Source of the DNA: Bacteroidales bacterium
Lineage (GTDB): Bacteria; Bacteroidota; Bacteroidia; Bacteroidales; UBA4417
DNA length: 39,914 nucleotides
Assembly: GCA_016707705.1 (NCBI GenBank)
Contig: JADJHD010000040.1
Span: 1-39,914 of the forward strand
Reading direction: 5' to 3'
Program-made: the position numbers and the translations under genes
Shown: positions 33,375 through 39,914 of the stretch, piece after piece
Position numbering within the stretch: the first letter of the stretch is position 1
Layout: the number at the start of each line of letters is the position of its first letter
Notes under the pieces: model-generated
The model's input: the letters and a program-made list of their open reading frames with translations, nothing else
Database searches by the model: none
What the model was told of the DNA's origin: nothing

Positions 33375-34940
33375 ATGCGACGAGAAGCAGAAATTTGGAT
33401 GACTCCAAAGCAGGCAGCAAATACCCAGGGATGGAAAACTGCTTTTGCACATTTTCTTCGAATCCCTGTTGGCCGAATCAAGCATATTCAGCCACTTCAG
33501 CGCTCCATTGATGCAAGGACCCAGAAGGTAAAAATCCGGCTAAAGGCTGAGCTCTTCATTGACGAACAGGTTCCGGATTCTATTGCGGTCTATAGCAAGT
33601 CCTTGCCCAATGTAAGCAGAAAACCAGCAGTCATAGTAGTTGGTGCCGGACCAGCAGGATTATTCGCTGCCCTCACATTAATCAGGCAAGGATACAGACC
33701 AATAATACTCGAAAGAGGTAAGGATGTTAAGGCAAGAAAGTTTGATATTGCCCAGATAAACAGGGAGCATATTGTAAACCCTGATTCCAATTATTGCTAT
33801 GGTGAAGGTGGAGCCGGAACCTACAGTGACGGAAAGCTGTATACCCGCTCAACCAAAAGGGGAAATGTAAACGAAATCCTTGCTATTCTTGTTGCCCATG
33901 GTGCCGACGAAGATATATTGATTGACACCCACCCTCATATCGGAACAGATAAGTTACCCGCTATCATTCAATCGATGCGTAACAGTATTATTGATGCCGG
34001 CGGAGAGGTCCTATTCAATAGAAGGGTAACAGACTTGCTTGTCAGAAATGGAAAAGCTTATGGTGTTGAGGATAAAACTGGAGCCAGGTTTGAAGGTATT
34101 GCAGTAATTCTGGCAACCGGCCATTCAGCTACCGATGTCTATACACTTCTCCATGAAAAGTCTGTACTGCTCGAAATGAAAGGTTTTGCAATGGGAGTGC
34201 GGGCTGAACACCCCCAGGATTTAATCGATTCCATTCAATACCATCATAGCCCCCGAGACCCGTTTCTTCCTGCAGCAACCTATAGTCTGGTTAAACAGGT
34301 TAACGGTAGGGGTGTGTTTTCATTCTGTATGTGCCCGGGAGGGAATATAGTCCCCTCTGCTACAGAAGAAGGACAACTGGTTGTTAATGGAATGAGCAAT
34401 AGCCGCAGAAACTCTCCGTTTGCCAATTCAGGTATTGTTGTAACCGTTGAACCGGATGACTTTGCAGCTTTCAATCAGCATGGAGCACTTGCCGGAATCG
34501 AGTTCCAGCGCTTTGTCGAAAGAAACTGCTGGATTGCCGGAGGAAAGAATCAAACAGCGCCAGCACAGCGTATCACCGACTTTGTAGCTGGGAAAGTTTC
34601 CCAAAATCTGCCGGCTACTTCATACCATCCGGGTATTGCTTCCATACCCCTGCACGAACTTCTCCCCGAATTTGTGGGAAGCAGGCTTAGAGAAGCGTTT
34701 CAGCTCTTCGATCAGCAAATGAAAGGCTATCTCAGCAGTGAATCCATTATTCTGGCAACCGAATCCCGAACCTCCTCACCTGTTCGAATTCCCAGAGATT
34801 CTGAGACCTTTGAACAAATGCAGATCAAACATTTGTATCCCTGCGGTGAAGGTGCCGGATATGCCGGTGGAATTATTTCATCAGCCATTGATGGGGTAAA
34901 CTGCGCTATGGCCCTTTCGAAAAACCAGAAACTTTCCTGA
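33375..34940 (+). CDS. FAD-dependent oxidoreductase (COG2509 type)
   Basis: 521 residues. A small N-terminal domain (1-80) precedes the dinucleotide-binding motif VVGAGPAGLFAALTL (GxGxxG at 90-95) and LERGKDVKARKFDI. The motif CYGEGGAGTYSDGKLYTR and ATGHSATDVYTLL are characteristic of the COG2509 group of uncharacterised FAD dehydrogenases. The C-terminus YPCGEGAGYAGGIISSAIDG closes the FAD site. It is soluble and cytoplasmic. Its substrate is unknown. It lies 142 bp after porT and is probably a separate unit. Confidence 0.9.
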   Translation: MRREAEIWMTPKQAANTQGWKTAFAHFLRIPVGRIKHIQPLQRSIDARTQKVKIRLKAELFIDEQVPDSIAVYSKSLPNVSRKPAVIVVGAGPAGLFAALTLIRQGYRPIILERGKDVKARKFDIAQINREHIVNPDSNYCYGEGGAGTYSDGKLYTRSTKRGNVNEILAILVAHGADEDILIDTHPHIGTDKLPAIIQSMRNSIIDAGGEVLFNRRVTDLLVRNGKAYGVEDKTGARFEGIAVILATGHSATDVYTLLHEKSVLLEMKGFAMGVRAEHPQDLIDSIQYHHSPRDPFLPAATYSLVKQVNGRGVFSFCMCPGGNIVPSATEEGQLVVNGMSNSRRNSPFANSGIVVTVEPDDFAAFNQHGALAGIEFQRFVERNCWIAGGKNQTAPAQRITDFVAGKVSQNLPATSYHPGIASIPLHELLPEFVGSRLREAFQLFDQQMKGYLSSESIILATESRTSSPVRIPRDSETFEQMQIKHLYPCGEGAGYAGGIISSAIDGVNCAMALSKNQKLS

Positions 34941-35001
34941 TTCCGGTTCTGACTAAAAATCAGGACTATGCATATTAATCTTGCAATTCATAATCCATTT
35001 T

Positions 35002-35019
35002 CTTTGTACTTTTACAAAG
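35002..35019. repeat. Perfect 7-bp hairpin in the upstream region of the 231-residue gene
   Basis: CTTTGTA and TACAAAG enclose CTTT. It sits 153 bp before the ATG at 35172 and 62 bp after the FAD oxidoreductase stop. It could be an operator or a weak terminator; there is no T-run. Confidence 0.3.
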
Positions 35020-35171
35020 GTTGGGCATGTTTGAAAAAACACATCACTGACCAAAAAATGAAGTTGCCCGGAAAACATTATAAATAATTGTATTTCAACT
35101 GATTTTAAGCATAAATCATTGGAATTCATTGAAACATAGCTGGAATTATCATCAACCAAAACCCGGTCTGT

Positions 35172-35867
35172 ATGATGGACATTCTTCCCAATGAAGACAT
35201 TTTTGACGGAATTCAACGTAAGGCTGAATTCAAACAACAGGTTTATCGTCTTACCCTCGAATCGTTTCGAACCCTGAAAACTGTTCTCAATGAGATGGCA
35301 GTTGAATTCAGACTTAAACATTCGAAAGCCGCTATCCAGATTCCATTTGAGTTTCGCGACAAAAGTGAGTTTGAGGCCGAGCTCAAATTCGGTGGAGATA
35401 TCCTGATATTCGTCATGCATACAAATATTTTTGAGTTCTCTCGTGAACATGAAGTCATGAAGACCTCCTATGTTCGTGAAGACCCTGACCGTTCCTATTG
35501 CGGACTCATTATGGTCTATAACTTTCTGGCAGATTCCTTCAAATACAATCGTGAAAACGACCTTGGATACATGATTGGCCGGGTCTTTATAAATAAGGAT
35601 AAACATTACTTCATCGAAGGCAAAAGGGAAGTAGGACAGCTCTTTAACAATTTCCAATCTTCAGAACTGACAAAGGAAACCATCCGCCAGATTATAGAAT
35701 CGGCTATCCGCTACACCCTCAACTTCGATTTACTCACACCTCCGTTTGAAGCAGTGAAAGAAGTCACGGTTGCTGACATTCAATATACTCTTGAAAACAT
35801 GAAACTGGTAACCGGAAAACGACTTGGTTTTCGATTCCAGGGAGATCATCAGGAGATAACTGGCTGA
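35172..35867 (+). CDS. Conserved hypothetical cytoplasmic protein
   Basis: 231 residues (ATGATG start; the second ATG at 35175 is also possible). No signal peptide or membrane helix is visible. The protein is acidic with mixed helix and strand: an N-terminal helix, RDKSEFEAELKFGGDILIFVMHTNIFEF as beta strands, a DRSYCGLIMVYNFLADSFKYNRENDLGYMI segment, and a helical C-terminus. I do not recognise the family. The plus strand is chosen over a 234-codon minus-strand frame because its sequence looks like a normal globular protein and the next gene continues in the same direction 85 bp later. Confidence 0.75.
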   Translation: MMDILPNEDIFDGIQRKAEFKQQVYRLTLESFRTLKTVLNEMAVEFRLKHSKAAIQIPFEFRDKSEFEAELKFGGDILIFVMHTNIFEFSREHEVMKTSYVREDPDRSYCGLIMVYNFLADSFKYNRENDLGYMIGRVFINKDKHYFIEGKREVGQLFNNFQSSELTKETIRQIIESAIRYTLNFDLLTPPFEAVKEVTVADIQYTLENMKLVTGKRLGFRFQGDHQEITG

Positions 35868-35883
35868 TTTCGCCCTAAAATAC

Positions 35884-35891
35884 TACCTTTG
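35884..35891 (+). promoter_or_regulatory. -7 element for the 244-residue membrane protein gene
   Basis: TACCTTTG is an exact match to TAnnTTTG, 61 bp before the ATG at 35953 and 16 bp after the previous stop. No clear -33 TTTG is present. Confidence 0.45.
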
Positions 35892-35952
35892 CAACTTTCA
35901 AACATTAATACTCAGCAGCTTTACACAAACTCAAGACTCCAGCCAGTACCTC

Positions 35953-36687
35953 ATGCCCCGGATCAACGATAATGCAGCCTTAACCGTCAGGGAGATTGAA
36001 TACTCAATCCAGATCAGGGATAAGGATAAATCATTCGTTGAATTGCGCGATGTTCTAAGGTCTGAACTCACACGCTTCGATGACCCTCTAAGAAGAAGGA
36101 AATCAGATACTGAAAATCCCATCCGTGAGTTTTTAAGGACCAACATTGAACGCAGCATTCTCATCAGGGAAAACACTCGCATCTACTTTCTTAACTATAA
36201 AGAGAAGGAAGGATCCCTTCACCTTGAATTCAATCTTCTGGTAATCACCAGCTATATCAATTTTGGACCCATCCGTCAAGCTCTCGACTACCTGGTAAAG
36301 GATACCATTGCCAATTATTTTGAAGAGCTGCTTGAAAGGCATTTCCCTGTCAGTATAATTGTGCAGGCTATTGATAAGGAGGTGTTCACCGTTAGTGATA
36401 CCTACCCTTCTGAGAAGCCAACACAGTTGCCAAAAAGGGATATCATTTCCCGTACACTGGCAATTGTTGCCATTGTCCTTACTTTGTCAATGTTTGGCTT
36501 CATGGCTTTCAGAACCCTTGCCCGGCAGTGGAAGGCAGAGAATGATACCCTGAAGGAAAACTACATGAACCTCATGATTGAGAAGAAGATTAATGAAGCT
36601 GTTTCAAATCAGAAATTCAATATTATCCTCTACAATTCACGCGACAGCATAACTACGCTGAAGCCTGTTCTGCCTGACTCTCGCTAG
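35953..36687 (+). CDS. Hypothetical single-pass membrane protein
   Basis: 244 residues. About 160 residues, probably cytoplasmic, precede one transmembrane helix at about 165-187 (ISRTLAIVAIVLTLSMFGFMAF). A charged, helical C-terminal tail of about 55 residues follows (QWKAENDTLKENYMNLMIEKKINEAV), likely a coiled coil. The N-terminal domain has alternating charged strands (RIYFLNYKEKEGSLHLEFNLLVIT) but no recognised motif. It follows the 231-residue gene on the same strand and may work with it. No function can be assigned. Confidence 0.72.
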   Translation: MPRINDNAALTVREIEYSIQIRDKDKSFVELRDVLRSELTRFDDPLRRRKSDTENPIREFLRTNIERSILIRENTRIYFLNYKEKEGSLHLEFNLLVITSYINFGPIRQALDYLVKDTIANYFEELLERHFPVSIIVQAIDKEVFTVSDTYPSEKPTQLPKRDIISRTLAIVAIVLTLSMFGFMAFRTLARQWKAENDTLKENYMNLMIEKKINEAVSNQKFNIILYNSRDSITTLKPVLPDSR

Positions 36688-36767
36688 CTCTTTTCTCAAG
36701 ACTGCGAATACCATAACAAAAAGCAATTTTTTCTTATTACTTTTAGAGAGTTTTTGGATTCAATTAT

Positions 36768-39700
36768 ATGAAGCAACTCTCTCTTACCCTTGCAATTATT
36801 TGCATCCTGGCCAGTTCAACAATTGCTCAGCAATTAACTGACCAGAAACCTCTTTTTCCGCTAAGCCAAAGCCAGATGGACAAGCTTGCAGCTGTTCCCA
36901 TGGCTGTTGCACCATTAACGAGAAGTACAACAGTGCTTCCCACCTCAGTGGATAATTCTAGCCAGCCCTATTTCAGACCTCTCTTTCAGCAGTCGGGGCT
37001 TGAATGCGGACAGGCAAGCAGCATTGGTCTCGGACTTACCTATGAACTGGATTTAAAGAGGACTGTCCCTGCAAATGTGACCCAGAACCAGTATGCCACC
37101 TATTTCACCTACAACTTTCTGAATGGAGGCGGTGATGCTGGCTGCAGTTTCCTGGAATCCTGGGAAATAGTCAAGCGTTGTGGAAATCCAACATCCTTTG
37201 ATTATGGAGGACTCGCAACTGGTGGATCTTCACGCTGGATGACTGGCTACGACAAGTACTACAACGCCATGCATAACAGGATCACCGATGTTGCAGTGAT
37301 GTACCTGAATACTATTGAAGGCTTGAATATGCTTCGCAGCTGGCTATATAACCATATGGATCAGGCCAGCATCGGAGGAGTTGCAAATTTCTATTCGCAA
37401 TTCACCTCCGTAAGCAACCAGCTTCCAACCGGAACTCCTGAAGCCGGTAAGTATGTGATTACAACCTGGGGAAGCAGTCCCAATCATGCGATGACCATTC
37501 TGGGATATAATGATTCAATCAGGTATGATTATAATGGTGACGGGCAGTATACTAATAACCTTGACATCAATGGCGACGGAATTCTCAATCTGAAGGACTG
37601 GGAAATCGGTGGCCTCAAAATAGCAAATACTTACGGCACAGTATATAATTGGGGGGATGGCGGCTTCTCCTATGCAATGTATAAATCATTTGCTGATAAT
37701 CCAAACAGCGGCGGAATCTGGAATAATGCTGTTTATATTTCCTATGCAAAACAGGACCTCACACCCAAGCTAACCATGAAGGTGATCCTGAAACATAACA
37801 GCCGCAATAAACTCAGTATAAAAGCAGGTGTTTCTACCAACCTGTCGGCTACTGAACCGGATGCAACCCTGAACCTGCCCATTTTTGATTACCAGGGCGG
37901 TGACAAATACATGCAGGGTGGAACAACTGAAGCTGACAAAACAATAGAATTCGGACTGGATGTTACTCCTTTATTGAGTGAAATCACCAGTGGGCAGCCG
38001 GCAAAGTTCTTCCTTACCGTCCAGGAAAATGACCCGACAAATACTGCTACCGGGCAGGTAGTCCTTTTCGACCTGATAGATTATACATCAGGAACAGTGA
38101 CAATCCCAGGCAACTTCTCAAATTTACCCCTTGTAGAAAATGGTGTTACCACTCTTGCTATAACAACCACCCTTGCATTTAACAATCCTTCTATAACCAC
38201 CAATTCTCTTCCTGACGCTAAAATCTATGAGCCCTACAGTCAGCAACTGAGTGCCACTGGCGGGACCACTCCTTACAAATGGAGAATGATGGTTGATTAT
38301 ACTGAAAATCAGGGTACCGGAACATACACTCCAATCAGTGGGCAGGTCTTGACCGTCAATGGTAATTCAGCTGGATATGCTTCAAAGGATTTACCTTTCC
38401 AGTTCCCCTTCTACGGAAAAAATTACTCCAAAGTATTCCCGCATGTAGATGGCTATATCATGTTTGAGGACCATCCTGTCCCCTGGCCTTATATAATCTA
38501 CGAGAAGACTTTCTTTAAGAACACCAGATGCATTTCACCATATATGGCAAAGCCTATGGTAATAGATGGCGGAGGGCCGGATGGCATTTGGTATCAGGGC
38601 AACCAGGACAGTGCAGTTTTCCGCTGGGAAGTTTCCCAATCAGGAGGTCCGGGAACCACTGATCTGAATTTCTCAGTGACTTTATTCCCTGATGGCAGAA
38701 TCAAATACCAGTATGGAACAATTACCTCCTATGATTATGTTAAATGGATCTCAGGAATTTCAAATGGTGATGGCGTAAATTATCACTTCTCTGCTATAAC
38801 TGATTCATTGGTTCAACCAAGTTCAAATACTTCAATACTCTTTTCCACCCAGCCTTTCCCGACAGAAATGTCAATATCGGAAACAGGGCTGTTCCATGGA
38901 ACCCCTTTACGTTCCTACGTCAATCTGCCCTTAAAATTCTATGTTGAAGACAACAATTTTCTGCATTCTTCCAAAACATTGAACTTCAACACCAAAGGCA
39001 TTGAAGTCTCCTTTACAGTCAATTCTGGCAATGACACTCTTGTGGAATATGGTGAGATAGTTTATCTTACTCCCACTCTCCATAACGTCAGCAGTATACC
39101 ACTGCATAATGTAGTTCTCAATCTTTCGATAAATGACCCTTACATCACTCTTCTCGACAGCATTGAAAACTTTGGCACTCTCAATCCCGGACAATCAGTT
39201 AGTGTTCCGAATGCACTGATGTTCAGTGTTTCAAACCTAATACCTGATAATCATATCATTAACCTGCAGAATCATATTATCTGCACTGAAGACAACTTCA
39301 ACAAGGCCACTCCCATCATCGCCCGGGCTGCTTCCATACTTGTAACTTCAGTGAGTGTAATTGATGGTAACAACAATATCCTGATACCTGGAGAAACAGC
39401 AAATCTCAGCATCACAATCAAGAATCGCGGAGGATCGCAAGCGACAGGATTAATTGGAGCATTGAATGCTATTGATCCCTACCTTTCAGTATTAACAGGA
39501 AATTTGACTCCAGGCACCCTGCTGGCTGACAGCTCAACAACTCTCAGCTTCCAGGTGCAGGCAAGTGCAAGCTGTCCCAGTCCGCATATTGGGTTGTTCC
39601 TGTTGAACCTGAGCGGTGATAAATCCGTTCAGTTGCACGACAGCATTTTTCAGGCAATAGGACAGATAGCCGAAGATTTCGAAACAGGAGATTACACCAG

Positions 39701-39914
39701 ATACCCCTGGTCTTTATCAGGCCATGCCTATTGGAATATCACCAATGTATCGCCCTATGAAGGCACCTTCTGTTCGCAGTCGGGAACATTGATCGACAAT
39801 CAGGAATGCAGCATGACTGCAACTTTCGATGTTTTATCTGCCTCAGAAATCAGTTTTTACAGGAAGGTCTCCTCTGAGAACAATTATGATTACCTCTATT
39901 TCTACATTGATGGA
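36768..39914 (+). CDS. Papain-like (C1 family) secreted peptidase, multidomain, partial; probable T9SS cargo
   Basis: 1049 codons without a stop up to the window end. A signal peptide (1-20, SSTIA/QQ) and short propeptide precede a papain-like catalytic domain (about 60-315). Q74 (oxyanion hole) and nucleophile C80 lie in QQSGLECGQASSIG, H240 in SPNHAMTILGYND, and N287 in IANTYGTVYNWGDGGF, matching the NSWGxxWG region of papain. Between His and Asn is a canonical EF-hand-like loop DINGDGILNLKD (266-277), preceded by DYNGDG. Later come a putative Ig domain (SLPDAKIYEPYSQQLSATGG), CARDB/Ig-like repeats, and a final MAM/choice-of-anchor-J-like domain (YRKVSSENNYDYLYFYIDG). A type IX sorting domain is expected beyond the edge but is not visible. 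It probably degrades extracellular protein. Confidence 0.88.
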   Translation, partial: MKQLSLTLAIICILASSTIAQQLTDQKPLFPLSQSQMDKLAAVPMAVAPLTRSTTVLPTSVDNSSQPYFRPLFQQSGLECGQASSIGLGLTYELDLKRTVPANVTQNQYATYFTYNFLNGGGDAGCSFLESWEIVKRCGNPTSFDYGGLATGGSSRWMTGYDKYYNAMHNRITDVAVMYLNTIEGLNMLRSWLYNHMDQASIGGVANFYSQFTSVSNQLPTGTPEAGKYVITTWGSSPNHAMTILGYNDSIRYDYNGDGQYTNNLDINGDGILNLKDWEIGGLKIANTYGTVYNWGDGGFSYAMYKSFADNPNSGGIWNNAVYISYAKQDLTPKLTMKVILKHNSRNKLSIKAGVSTNLSATEPDATLNLPIFDYQGGDKYMQGGTTEADKTIEFGLDVTPLLSEITSGQPAKFFLTVQENDPTNTATGQVVLFDLIDYTSGTVTIPGNFSNLPLVENGVTTLAITTTLAFNNPSITTNSLPDAKIYEPYSQQLSATGGTTPYKWRMMVDYTENQGTGTYTPISGQVLTVNGNSAGYASKDLPFQFPFYGKNYSKVFPHVDGYIMFEDHPVPWPYIIYEKTFFKNTRCISPYMAKPMVIDGGGPDGIWYQGNQDSAVFRWEVSQSGGPGTTDLNFSVTLFPDGRIKYQYGTITSYDYVKWISGISNGDGVNYHFSAITDSLVQPSSNTSILFSTQPFPTEMSISETGLFHGTPLRSYVNLPLKFYVEDNNFLHSSKTLNFNTKGIEVSFTVNSGNDTLVEYGEIVYLTPTLHNVSSIPLHNVVLNLSINDPYITLLDSIENFGTLNPGQSVSVPNALMFSVSNLIPDNHIINLQNHIICTEDNFNKATPIIARAASILVTSVSVIDGNNNILIPGETANLSITIKNRGGSQATGLIGALNAIDPYLSVLTGNLTPGTLLADSSTTLSFQVQASASCPSPHIGLFLLNLSGDKSVQLHDSIFQAIGQIAEDFETGDYTRYPWSLSGHAYWNITNVSPYEGTFCSQSGTLIDNQECSMTATFDVLSASEISFYRKVSSENNYDYLYFYIDG

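Noticed and set aside
34953..35657. 234-codon open frame on the minus strand opposite the 231-residue gene
   Set aside because: It lies antisense to a better coding frame, and its composition (many Phe, Asn, Cys, His in irregular order) looks like a reverse-strand shadow. The plus-strand gene fits the direction of its neighbours.

Overview
The window reads as chromosome of a Bacteroidota bacterium, probably a free-living or environmental relative of the Bacteroidales/Marinilabiliales. The evidence is a PorT-type type IX secretion (T9SS) protein, a large multidomain exported peptidase of T9SS-cargo style, a TonB receptor with a CarboxypepD_reg-like N-terminus, a Rho factor with a long disordered insertion, a GH3/beta-lactamase fusion, IS1380-family remnants, few Shine-Dalgarno sequences, and several promoters of the Bacteroidota -33 TTTG / -7 TAnnTTTG type. 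Oxygen-dependent ring-cleavage enzymes suggest it can use oxygen. I see no tRNA, rRNA, CRISPR array, prophage or intact insertion sequence.

Layout. 1-3.7 kb: thiol peroxidase and a secreted GH3 plus beta-lactamase-fold protein (minus strand). 3.8-7.1 kb: a secreted VWA protein, then a three-gene operon of ECF sigma factor, membrane protein (likely anti-sigma) and periplasmic sensor-like protein, closed by a strong bidirectional terminator. 7.1-9.1 kb: rho. 9.3-12.7 kb: a 700-residue lipoprotein with an HExxH metallopeptidase motif, flanked by two decayed IS1380 transposase remnants in the same orientation. 12.9-17.7 kb: pcm, then minus-strand DUF2271-like lipoprotein, TonB receptor and an Ig-like lipoprotein. 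17.8-20.1 kb: family 2 glycosyltransferase and miaA. 20.2-27.0 kb: aromatic amino acid catabolism. 27.2-28.2 kb: an SRPBCC protein and a small membrane-anchored protein. 28.5-34.9 kb: plus-strand aminotransferase, frameshifted heptose-7-phosphate kinase, DUF169 protein, menG, porT and an FAD oxidoreductase. 35.2-36.7 kb: two uncharacterised proteins. 36.8 kb to the end: the first 1049 codons of a papain-like secreted peptidase that runs off the window.

The most coherent system is phenylalanine/tyrosine degradation. An aromatic amino acid hydroxylase (plus strand) faces a minus-strand series hmgA, hpd, fahA and a flavin-reductase-family gene. A class I aminotransferase lies nearby and could supply the transamination step. 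No glutathione S-transferase-like maleylacetoacetate isomerase is present; the flavin-reductase-family gene is the tightly linked extra member. A perfect 12-bp inverted repeat sits just upstream of hmgA, overlapping a candidate promoter, and a C/T-rich repeat with a canonical G-quadruplex pattern on the transcribed-sense strand fills the hmgA-hpd spacer. These, with the unusual two-repeat C-terminal half of the hydroxylase, are the points I would look at first.
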